From NCBI RefSeq assembly GCF_001613465.1, contig NZ_BDCK01000042.1, positions 1 through 45,111 on the forward strand: 45,111 bases of DNA. The letters run 5' to 3'. Origin of the DNA: Nocardia niwae NBRC 108934 = DSM 45340 (GTDB lineage Bacteria > Actinomycetota > Actinomycetes > Mycobacteriales > Mycobacteriaceae). A program made the translations under genes and the position numbers. The notes under the pieces are model-generated. The model made no database searches, was not told where the DNA came from, and was given only the letters and a program-made list of their open reading frames with translations. This document shows positions 30,195 through 37,003 of the stretch, piece by piece; the first letter of the stretch is position 1, and each line of letters begins with the position of its first letter.

Positions 30195-31178
30195 TCAGGG
30201 TGGCAGAACCCTGGCGTCGGCCGGGATCATGCCCAGTTCCCGTATCTTCTCCAGCCGCGCCACCGCGCCGTTGATCGCGTTGTCGTGCAGTCCGGCGTCG
30301 CCGAGCGCCGCGCGGAAGCGGTCCATATCGACGCCCGCGACCGCGCGGAACACCTCGTCCTCGAGGCGCTGACCCTTTTGTGCCATGGCGAAATCGGAGT
30401 CGATGTTTATCTCCAGCGGTCGAGTCGACAGCGGGAACGATCGACCGTGGTCGATCGCGACTACTTCGAGCTGTCCGTCGCGTTCCACGGTCCGGAAGTT
30501 GCCGGGGTGCCGATCCATCGAGCCGATGATGTAGTCGAGTACCGCGACCTGTTGCTGCTGCACTATCGGGTAGTCCCCCACCGCCCTCGCGGGCTGGGAC
30601 TCGACGAACTGCTGGATCATGCCGGGCCCGGACGCTCGCCCGTCCGGTCCGACGACACCGTCCGTCCGAGCCGTCGGAGGCACCCTGCCGAAGCCGAGTA
30701 GCTCATCGACACGATAGGCCGCGATCTCGCGGCTCGTCAGCGCGCCGGGAGCGTGCACGAAGGGCAGCCCCGCGTCGTACTGCTCACCGTGGATAGGTTT
30801 GTAGATATTCAATTCCCCATCATCGGAACGCATCTTCCGCACCGTGGTGGAACTCTTGGCCACGGCTGCTCTCATGTCGCCCTCGAACTCGACATCGGTG
30901 GTCAGCCGGCGCGCGCTCATGGCCGATTCGGCCGCACTGGGCTGATAATCCCACGTGCGCTGCCGAGCCGCCTGCGCCGGATGCGGCTGCACTCGGGTGC
31001 GCGCTTCTTCCAACAGATGCGAGGACCGCTCGTCCGCGTCCCGGAACCTACGGGCGCCGAGGTCCAGCGTGCTGCTGGTGCGCCGATAAGTGCCCGCGGC
31101 GGACCGGGTCCCCAGATCGAGAGTTCTGGTCAGACGCCGGGTGATGTTGCGAAGTAGCGGAGTGATGCCGTCTCTCAC
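30195..31178 (-). CDS. PI4K/HipA-fold kinase-like protein
   Basis: This 327-residue protein has a C-terminal kinase-like domain. Key positions are K127 in NIYKP (candidate ATP-binding lysine), E151 in SREIAAYR, and D222-R-H-P-G-N227 as a catalytic loop. D243-H-G, in the place of the DFG metal-binding motif, completes the set. This pattern is typical of phosphatidylinositol-kinase-like and HipA-like bacterial kinases. The N-terminal 95 residues are Arg/Ser/Thr-rich and unassigned. GTG 31178 was chosen because it overlaps the stop of the upstream 119-aa gene (GTGA); a longer TTG start at 31232 is possible. Whether it phosphorylates protein, lipid or a small molecule cannot be told. Confidence 0.78.
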   Translation of the reverse strand: MRDGITPLLRNITRRLTRTLDLGTRSAAGTYRRTSSTLDLGARRFRDADERSSHLLEEARTRVQPHPAQAARQRTWDYQPSAAESAMSARRLTTDVEFEGDMRAAVAKSSTTVRKMRSDDGELNIYKPIHGEQYDAGLPFVHAPGALTSREIAAYRVDELLGFGRVPPTARTDGVVGPDGRASGPGMIQQFVESQPARAVGDYPIVQQQQVAVLDYIIGSMDRHPGNFRTVERDGQLEVVAIDHGRSFPLSTRPLEINIDSDFAMAQKGQRLEDEVFRAVAGVDMDRFRAALGDAGLHDNAINGAVARLEKIRELGMIPADARVLPP

Positions 31179-31534
31179 CGAACGGGCGGCGCTGACGCGC
31201 CATCCGGGCCCGATGCCGGATTCGCGGACCAAGGCGTACGGATGCCGCGCTCCGGCTCGTCCGGGCTTTCATCGACAATGCGGTAGTAGCTCATCGCCCG
31301 CGAATGGAGCAACGCGCGCAGGAAAGGCGGACCCTCGTCGGGCATTATCCGTCCGGGCGGGTCGAAAACCTCGATGCCGCGTGTGTACAACCTTTCGGCG
31401 ATGAGGCATCCGTCGGGATCGATCACCGTGAGTGTCACCCCTCCGCCGGGATTCAGACCGAATTCGGCCACTCGGCGTGACGGCGAATAGCCGACGTCAT
31501 GAATCGCGACCAGAGTCGGCGTGTACCCGGCCAT
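31175..31534 (-). CDS. Unknown 119-aa protein coupled to the kinase-like gene
   Basis: No family is recognised. The N-terminal 90 residues look like a compact domain rich in beta strands (VAEFGLNPGGGVTLTVIDPDG, shown as FGLNPGGGVTLTVIDPDG, near 24-42). Helical RALLHSRAMSYYRIV follows near 73-87. The last 30 residues (ESPDEPERGIRTPW onward) look disordered. ATG 31534 is preceded by a strong GAGGTGAGG. Its stop overlaps the kinase start by four bases, so the two products are probably made together and may work as a pair. A partner, inhibitor or substrate role is possible; none is shown by sequence. Confidence 0.7.
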   Translation of the reverse strand: MAGYTPTLVAIHDVGYSPSRRVAEFGLNPGGGVTLTVIDPDGCLIAERLYTRGIEVFDPPGRIMPDEGPPFLRALLHSRAMSYYRIVDESPDEPERGIRTPWSANPASGPDGASAPPVR

Positions 31535-31586
31535 GAAACCTCACCTCTCACTGCGACGAACCGCCCGGCAGCGGTCCGACATCCGA

Positions 31587-31605
31587 CAGGGAGCGGAGCT
31601 CCCTG
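31587..31605. promoter_or_regulatory. 8-bp inverted repeat upstream of the 119-aa/kinase pair
   Basis: CAGGGAGC (31587-31594) and GCTCCCTG (31598-31605) form a perfect inverted repeat with a 3-nt spacer, 53-71 bp upstream of ATG 31534. It could be an operator or a leader hairpin. The rest of the 31535-31800 interval shows no gene. Confidence 0.4.
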
Positions 31606-31800
31606 AACGGACTGTCGGCGTCTGTGAAGGCAACTTACTACCGAACGGTCTTTTCAGCCTGACGAGATGTCACAGCTCGGAGCCCGCGTCCTTCGACAGC
31701 GCGGGAACACCCTGCACTCCCCCGAAGCCGCCGGTTCCCCGCGACGGCCGTCCCCTTCCCCGCCAGGCGTGACCGAAAGTGCCTGCACTCTTCCGACCGA

Positions 31801-32145
31801 TCACGAACGACCCGGGAATCCCCGTTGTGCGGGAGGTGGACGCCGGCCGATTCCATGCGGCGGGATGTGCCGGGATTCGAGCGTGATCAGCGCGCACATC
31901 GCCATGATCTCGTCCGCACGGAATTCCACATGGTCGAGCGCTGGAGTGATCACCGCCACCGCGCCGACGCGGCCGACCACGGTGAGCAGCGCCGCGAGCG
32001 ACGCGGGCGCGGTCGGACCGGCGACCAGCGTGCGCGCCAAATCCAACCCCGACGACTTCGCCAGGGCCCGCATTTCCAGTTCGTGCCTGCGCGCGCGACG
32101 CCCGGAGATGTCACGGCGCAGGTATCCGACCACTTTCGGCTTCAT
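31801..32145 (-). CDS. Degenerate resolvase-like small protein
   Basis: This 114-residue protein opens MKPKVVGYLRRDISGRRARR, which resembles the first strand and loop of serine recombinases (VGYxRVS...). It lacks the catalytic Ser at the usual place and is too short for a full recombinase. The middle (LAALLTVVGRVGAVAVITPALDH) fits a Rossmann-like strand-helix repeat. ATG 32145 follows GAGAGGTG, a good ribosome site. The gene is divergent from the first XRE regulator with about 235 bp between them. Similar non-catalytic resolvase-like proteins occur in actinobacteria, but I cannot name a function. Confidence 0.65.
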   Translation of the reverse strand: MKPKVVGYLRRDISGRRARRHELEMRALAKSSGLDLARTLVAGPTAPASLAALLTVVGRVGAVAVITPALDHVEFRADEIMAMCALITLESRHIPPHGIGRRPPPAQRGFPGRS

Positions 32146-32380
32146 GTTCACCTCTCGTTCGATGGGTGCGCCCGCCGCCGGGGGCTTTCGCCACCGCTCG
32201 CGGCTCACCGCGTCCGGAGTGCCGTGCAGGCACGACATCACCCCGGCGGCGCGCGCACCCCAGAGCCTCGAGGAACAGAGCGCCCACCGCGACGCTGTCA
32301 AGAGCGCGCGTCCGGGTGTGCGATATCTGCGGTTGTCTCCCACCACCTGCGCAGTCGTACTTAAAGTTCGCTCGACACAG

Positions 32381-33721
32381 TTGATTTCGGGCCAGGGGGC
32401 GATAGCTATCGACAACGAGACCGGCGGTATATGGAAGTCCCGGCAATTCCGGAAATTGCTCGCGCAAGGACAACCCGGTCAAGCTCTCGCCCTCGTCCGA
32501 CGGGAGATGGGTTTATCCCAGGCGGATTTCGGCGCTCTCCTGCACTGGGACCGCACCCACGCGGGCCGGGTGGAACGGGGAGAAGTGGGGACCATCTTCG
32601 ATGTGCGCGAACTCGTGCGCGCCGCCGACGCGTTGGGCATCCCCCGCTCGGCGCTGCTTCCCCTCTTGCTCGCGACACCCGATACGGGGACCATCGACGA
32701 CGGGGGTGGCGAAGGAGTCGATGACGTGGACCGCAGACAATTCGGCCGGGCAGCGACGATAACGGCAGTGGCAGGCGTCTCCCTACCGCCGACGAGGGCG
32801 GCTGAACCGATCAGGGTCGGCACCGGACATGTCACTTACATCCGCGCGCTCACGCAACGGCTATGGGAGCACGACAATCTCCACGGAGGCGGTGGCGTCT
32901 TCGATTACGCCTCGCGGCAATATGCTGCCGCACGACGACTTCTGGACTCCAGGTCCTATGGCCACCGCATCGGCGCCGATTTGGTGAGCGCCACGGGATG
33001 GCTGTCGAATACCGTCGCATGGCTGGCTCGCGACAGTAATCGCCCGGCCACGGCCCGGCGGCACCTCACGGAATCGGTTCTGCTTGCCGAACAATGCGGT
33101 GACAGTGCATTATTGGCCGCCGCCCTCGGAGACTTGGCGAATCTCGCCGCTTCGTCACCCGCCTCGTTCGCCGAGCCCGTGCGTCTCGCACGACGCTCGA
33201 CAGAGCTCGTCAAAGGAATACCGTCGGCGCGCATGAATGCCTTGAAAGCCGCCGAGGAGGCGACGGCCTACGCGGCTGTCGGCGACGAGCGAGAGTTCGA
33301 CCGCGCGATGGCGCGAGTCTGGCGCGAAGCCGATCGCGGTCTCGACAACCCGGACGATCCGACCTGGTTGGAGCACGTCAACGAGGCCGAACTGCGCGCC
33401 CACGAGGCGCGGGGGCTCGGAATGCTCGGTCACCACGGTCGAGCGGCCGAACTGTGCCGCAAAAGCATCTCCCGTGCTGAAACTTTCCCACGCGACGAAG
33501 CGTCGTACCGCGTCTACTACGCCGCCGCCCTCACCGGCCTCGGCGACACCACAACCGCCATCACCGAAGCCCACACCGCCCTCACCCTGCTCGAAGGCCC
33601 CGTCAACTCCCCACGCCTACTCGCCGAACTACACCCCGTCCGCACCGCAGCCACCCACATCCGCGGCGAGAACGCCGAACACTTCCGCCAACGCTTCGAC
33701 ACCCTCACCCGCACAGCGTGA
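32381..33721 (+). CDS. XRE-family regulator with helical repeat region, copy 1 (start unclear)
   Basis: This is a cytoplasmic DNA-binding regulator of the XRE type with a long C-terminal helical (TPR-like) region. The helix-turn-helix lies around ALALVRREMGLSQADFGALL, and an embedded VDRRQFGRAA stretch separates it from the helical repeats. The sister gene starts at a GTG after GGGGGG; at the aligned place this copy has GCT (32405-32407). TTG 32381 is used here provisionally, giving 446 residues. An ATC at 32408 lies at good distance from GGGGG, and ATG 32507 would cut into the domain. It may be poorly translated or a recent pseudogene. Its 3' 244 bp and a 116-bp HTH block are almost identical to copy 2. 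Confidence 0.7.
   Translation: MISGQGAIAIDNETGGIWKSRQFRKLLAQGQPGQALALVRREMGLSQADFGALLHWDRTHAGRVERGEVGTIFDVRELVRAADALGIPRSALLPLLLATPDTGTIDDGGGEGVDDVDRRQFGRAATITAVAGVSLPPTRAAEPIRVGTGHVTYIRALTQRLWEHDNLHGGGGVFDYASRQYAAARRLLDSRSYGHRIGADLVSATGWLSNTVAWLARDSNRPATARRHLTESVLLAEQCGDSALLAAALGDLANLAASSPASFAEPVRLARRSTELVKGIPSARMNALKAAEEATAYAAVGDEREFDRAMARVWREADRGLDNPDDPTWLEHVNEAELRAHEARGLGMLGHHGRAAELCRKSISRAETFPRDEASYRVYYAAALTGLGDTTTAITEAHTALTLLEGPVNSPRLLAELHPVRTAATHIRGENAEHFRQRFDTLTRTA
32522..32637 (+). repeat. Duplicated HTH block, copy 1 of 2
   Basis: This 116-bp segment matches 34072-34187 at 115 of 116 positions; the single difference is at 32626. Sequence just outside the block diverges clearly. Confidence 0.9.
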
Positions 33722-33734
33722 AACAGGTCATCCG
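33491..33734 (+). repeat. Duplicated 3' block, copy 1 of 2
   Basis: This 244-bp block matches 35029-35272 with two differences (33691 and 33715). It covers the last 76 codons, the stop and 13 bp beyond. It has a C-rich codon style unlike the gene middle. Confidence 0.92.
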
Positions 33735-33954
33735 GACGTCCTGCACCGGAAGACGGCCACCGCTCGCATCCGGGGCGCCGCGCAACTCGAGGTCATCCGG
33801 ACTGCATGCATCCCGCGCATCGAAGTACGAGGGAACACACCGCGCTGTCAAGCAGACGCGACGCGATGCGCGAAATCTGCAATTGCCCGTGCACGCTGTG
33901 CAGGCATTCATAAAGCTTCTATGCAACAGCGCAGTTCAAGAACGGGGGGCAATA

Positions 33955-35259
33955 GTGACCGAGGACATGGCCGGCGGTATCTGGAAGTCTCCGCGATTCC
34001 GCAAGCTGCTCGCCGAAGGACAACCTGGTCAAGCCCTCGCCCTCGTCCGCAGAGAGATGGGACTGTCCCAAGCGGATTTCGGCGCTCTCCTGCACTGGGA
34101 CCGCACCCACGCGGGCCGGGTGGAACGGGGAGAAGTGGGGACCATCTTCGATGTGCGCGAACTCGTGCGCGCCGCTGACGCGTTGGGAGTGCCGCGCACG
34201 GCTTTGCTTCCAATCTTGCTGGGGCAGGTTGATCCGAGGACCATCGAAGTCGGGGGTAAAGGAGCCGACGACATGGACCGCAGACAATTCGGCCTGGCAG
34301 CAACGATCACCACGATGGCCGCCAGCGCACCGGCGACTGCTACACCGCCCCGGGTCGGGTCCGGACATGTCGAGTACTTCCAGACGCTGACTCAGCGGAT
34401 GTGGAACCACGACAACCACTTCGGCGGCGGCGATATCGCCGAACTCGCTCTCCGCCAATATGATGTGGCACGCCGCCTGCTCGACCACGGCGTCTATGGA
34501 CGACACACCGGCCTCCGCTTACTGACCGAGACGAGCCGCCTGGCTCGCTGCGCCGGTTGGCTCTGCCTGGACGCTGGGCGATCCGACGTTGCGCGGCGGT
34601 GCTACTTCGAGGCGGTTTCGCTGGCCGAGCAGGCCGACAACGACGAGTTGCTCGCCAACGCGCTCGCCAGCCTGACCTTTCTCACGACCGACAGGCCGAC
34701 CAGCCGCGAGCCCGTGCGCCTGGCCGAGCGCGCCAGCCATCTGGCTCGCCGGATCCCATCGGCCCGGCTGAACGCGGTTCGCTCCGCACGGGAGGCCGTG
34801 GCGCACGCGGCGATCGGGGAACGACAGGACTTCGAGCGAACGATGACCCGCGCCTGGCGCGAGGTCGATCGAGGACTCGACGATGCCGACGAGCCGGTCT
34901 GGTTGCATCACGTCACGCCGTCCGAAATCCGATCGATCGAGGCCCGTGGCCGTGTCTATCTCGGACAGCATGACCGGGCGGTCGCGATTTACCGCGAGAC
35001 CATCGGCGTCCGCGGTACCCAGCGTCCGCGCGACGAAGCGTCGTACCGCGTCTACTACGCCGCCGCCCTCACCGGCCTCGGCGACACCACAACCGCCATC
35101 ACCGAAGCCCACACCGCCCTCACCCTGCTCGAAGGCCCCGTCAACTCCCCACGCCTACTCGCCGAACTACACCCCGTCCGCACCGCAGCCACCCACATCC
35201 GCGGCGAGAACGCCGAACACTTCCGCCACCGCTTCGACACCCTCACCCGCACGGCGTGA
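33955..35259 (+). CDS. XRE-family regulator with helical repeat region, copy 2
   Basis: This 434-residue paralogue of the preceding gene starts at GTG 33955 after GGGGGG. The HTH spans about residues 25-80 (GLSQADFGALLHWDRTHAGR). MDRRQFGLAATITTMAAS near 107-124 looks like a Tat-type RRxF segment but is internal, so export is unlikely. The rest (about 130-434) is a chain of amphipathic helices like TPR repeats, the usual ligand- or peptide-sensing part in actinobacterial regulators of this layout. The 233-bp leader is recognisably homologous to the leader of copy 1, including a GCTGTCAAG block. The target is unknown. Confidence 0.88.
   Translation: MTEDMAGGIWKSPRFRKLLAEGQPGQALALVRREMGLSQADFGALLHWDRTHAGRVERGEVGTIFDVRELVRAADALGVPRTALLPILLGQVDPRTIEVGGKGADDMDRRQFGLAATITTMAASAPATATPPRVGSGHVEYFQTLTQRMWNHDNHFGGGDIAELALRQYDVARRLLDHGVYGRHTGLRLLTETSRLARCAGWLCLDAGRSDVARRCYFEAVSLAEQADNDELLANALASLTFLTTDRPTSREPVRLAERASHLARRIPSARLNAVRSAREAVAHAAIGERQDFERTMTRAWREVDRGLDDADEPVWLHHVTPSEIRSIEARGRVYLGQHDRAVAIYRETIGVRGTQRPRDEASYRVYYAAALTGLGDTTTAITEAHTALTLLEGPVNSPRLLAELHPVRTAATHIRGENAEHFRHRFDTLTRTA
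34072..34187 (+). repeat. Duplicated HTH block, copy 2 of 2
   Basis: This is the partner of 32522-32637. It encodes the recognition part of the helix-turn-helix and the adjacent helix in the second regulator. Confidence 0.9.
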
Positions 35260-35272
35260 AACAGGTCATCCG
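35029..35272 (+). repeat. Duplicated 3' block, copy 2 of 2
   Basis: This is the partner of 33491-33734. The identity runs through the stop codon into the shared AAACAGGTCATCCG, so the copied unit is DNA-level rather than only protein-level conservation. Confidence 0.92.
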
Positions 35273-35292
35273 CCACAATCGACCGCTGCCCC

Positions 35293-35721
35293 TCAGTAGT
35301 CCGTTCCGATCTCTTCCCGCGCTGCATCACGAAACGGAGGCCAATACGCGCGAAGGTACTCCCACGCGTGCTGCTGGTCGGGCACCCCGTGCCAATAGAT
35401 ACGGTGCAGTTCGCCCGCCACGTCCGCCAGCGGTCCCTGCAGGCGGTCGGAGGCTATCAGCGCGAGTTTGTTGTGCAGCACCCAAACACGATGGCCGAGA
35501 TCGCCGGGCCGGGCGGATTCATCGCTGTCGACGATTCGTTCGATGTCCTGGTAGATCTCGAGAAACTGCTCGATAGCAGCCTTCTTCTCCGCTCGCAGCT
35601 GAGCCGCACGCACTTGGGCTTCTCGTCGTTCGGCGGATCGGGCGGCTATCAGTTGACCAGCGATCGCGGCGAGAGCGCCCAAGAAGGCTCCGGCCACTGT
35701 TCCGACTACGGCCCATTGCAT
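35293..35721 (-). CDS. Membrane-anchored coiled-coil hypothetical protein, 142 aa
   Basis: The N-terminus has one hydrophobic segment (about residues 4-27, VVGTVAGAFLGALAAIAGQL). A charged Ala/Arg/Glu helix (28-62, RSAERREAQVRAAQLRAEKK) follows that is probably a coiled coil. A helical C-terminal part rich in Trp and Tyr ends DAAREEIGTDY. It would be held in the membrane with the bulk facing the cytoplasm. No family is recognised. ATG 35721 has no strong Shine-Dalgarno. It is convergent with the second XRE gene, with about 33 bp between stops. Confidence 0.7.
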   Translation of the reverse strand: MQWAVVGTVAGAFLGALAAIAGQLIAARSAERREAQVRAAQLRAEKKAAIEQFLEIYQDIERIVDSDESARPGDLGHRVWVLHNKLALIASDRLQGPLADVAGELHRIYWHGVPDQQHAWEYLRAYWPPFRDAAREEIGTDY

Positions 35722-35793
35722 GCGACCATCGTGGCCCTGATGCAGGCCTTCAGCTGTCGTTCAACCGCACCACAAGGACTCGACACGGGAGCC

Positions 35794-35816
35794 ACCGCCG
35801 TGACGGTGTCGGCGGT
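35794..35816. terminator. Short 7-bp hairpin between two minus-strand genes
   Basis: ACCGCCG and CGGCGGT flank a 9-nt loop downstream of the LysR stop. It may end LysR transcription; the stem is short and there is no T tract. Confidence 0.3.
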
Positions 35817-35945
35817 CGTGCGGGGGTCGTCGAGCGATTTCGCGTCGATGTGACCGTAGCGGCCGAGCAGGCTGTCGCACCGAAGCCCGACGACTTCACT
35901 GGCGGCGAGGATCGTCGTCTCGCTATGGTGCGGTCGCGGGCGGCC

Positions 35946-36863
35946 TCAACGAGAGCGGCCGAGGAGGGTGTCGCGCTGGTCGGCGACCACGGCGCGGATT
36001 GCCGTGACGACGGCGGCCACTTCCGGGCGGCGGAGGGTCTCGGTGCGGGCGACGAGCCAGTAGCCGAGGGTCACGGTCACCGAATCCGCCAGGACGCGAA
36101 CGAGATCCGGATGGCGGTCGGCCATGAAGCAGGGCAGCAGGCCCAGGCCCGCGGCGGCCCGCGTGGCCTCCACGTGCACGAAAACATTGGTGGAGGTGAC
36201 CGATTCGCGCATGGCGGGCACGAAGCTGGAAGCCAAGTCGAGATCGTCGACCTGCAGCATGGAATCGATGAAGTAGACCAGCGGATACCGGGACAGGTCG
36301 TCGATCGTCGCGGGTGCGCCGTGCTCGTGCAGGTATTCGCGGGAACCGTAGAGGCCGAGACAGTAGTCGGCCAGGTGGGTGGCGGTGGCGCGGTGCACCT
36401 GCGGCTCGCCGACCACGATCTCGAGATCGAGTCCTGAACGCTGCTGGGAGGCGCGCCGGGTGATCGCCACGATCTCCACCGAGATCCTCGGATGCCGCCG
36501 CCGCACCTCCGCCGCCGCGGGCGCGGCGATATAGGCACTGAAGCCGTCGGTCGCCGAGAGCCGGACCACCCCCTCCAGCACCCGGTTGCCGTCGGCGTCC
36601 GCGGCCAGTGACTGCACCGCCGACTCCACCGCTTCGGCCGCGGCCAGGGCCTCCCTGCCGAGATCGGTCAGTTCCCAGCCGCCGGTCACCCGGGTGAGCA
36701 CCCGGCCGCCGAGGGTCTGCTCCAGCGCGGCGATACGCCGGGAGATGGTGGTGTGGTTGATGCCGAGTTCATCGGCCGCGGTCACGAATCGGCCGGAGCG
36801 CCCGACAGCCAAGAGCACGAGAAGGTCGTCCGCGCTGGGACGACCGGGAGAGGCCGGGCGCAT
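35946..36863 (-). CDS. LysR-family transcriptional regulator
   Basis: This 305-residue regulator has the usual family length. The N-terminal winged helix-turn-helix (about residues 10-68) reads FVTAADELGINHTTISRRIAALE, followed by a linker helix. A substrate-binding domain with two Rossmann-like lobes (about 95-300) completes it. ATG 36863 is preferred because the HTH follows at the normal distance; ATG 36902 would overlap the promoter elements of the divergent transporter. LysR proteins usually control the divergent gene, here the MHS transporter and its coupled dehydrogenase, in response to the substrate. 3-Hydroxybutyrate or a related acid is a reasonable but unproven effector. Confidence 0.93.
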   Translation of the reverse strand: MRPASPGRPSADDLLVLLAVGRSGRFVTAADELGINHTTISRRIAALEQTLGGRVLTRVTGGWELTDLGREALAAAEAVESAVQSLAADADGNRVLEGVVRLSATDGFSAYIAAPAAAEVRRRHPRISVEIVAITRRASQQRSGLDLEIVVGEPQVHRATATHLADYCLGLYGSREYLHEHGAPATIDDLSRYPLVYFIDSMLQVDDLDLASSFVPAMRESVTSTNVFVHVEATRAAAGLGLLPCFMADRHPDLVRVLADSVTVTLGYWLVARTETLRRPEVAAVVTAIRAVVADQRDTLLGRSR

Positions 36864-36901
36864 ATCTGCATCTTTGCAGAGAGGCACTGCATTAATGGTC
36901 A

Positions 36902-36929
36902 TTGCGGAGCAAATCGTCTGCACTAATAC
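36902..36929 (+). promoter_or_regulatory. Candidate sigma70-like promoter of the transporter operon, in LysR intergenic region
   Basis: TTGCGG (36902-36907) and TAATAC (36924-36929) are 16 bp apart, about 75 bp before the transporter start. The imperfect palindrome AATG-GT-CATT (36894-36903) and several TGCA repeats (36867-36948) lie around it and could be LysR contacts. Confidence 0.45.
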
Positions 36930-37003
36930 TCGGTGCAGCCAAGCAATGTGGGGGCCATCACATCGAGAGCGAAGTGTGGCCCCGGGCACGAAGGAGAAGT
37001 GCG

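Noticed and set aside
31667..32380. Upstream in-frame extension of the first XRE gene (to 684 codons)
   Set aside because: It is antisense to the resolvase-like gene and homologous to the untranslated leader of the second XRE gene. The extra sequence has no domain.
29048..35721. Prophage or integrative element
   Set aside because: No integrase, tRNA attachment site, structural phage gene or transposase was seen. The resolvase-like protein is too short and lacks the catalytic Ser.
35850..36437. Plus-strand frame of 195 codons opposite the LysR gene
   Set aside because: It is antisense to an intact LysR protein and has an Asp/Gly/His-rich shadow composition.
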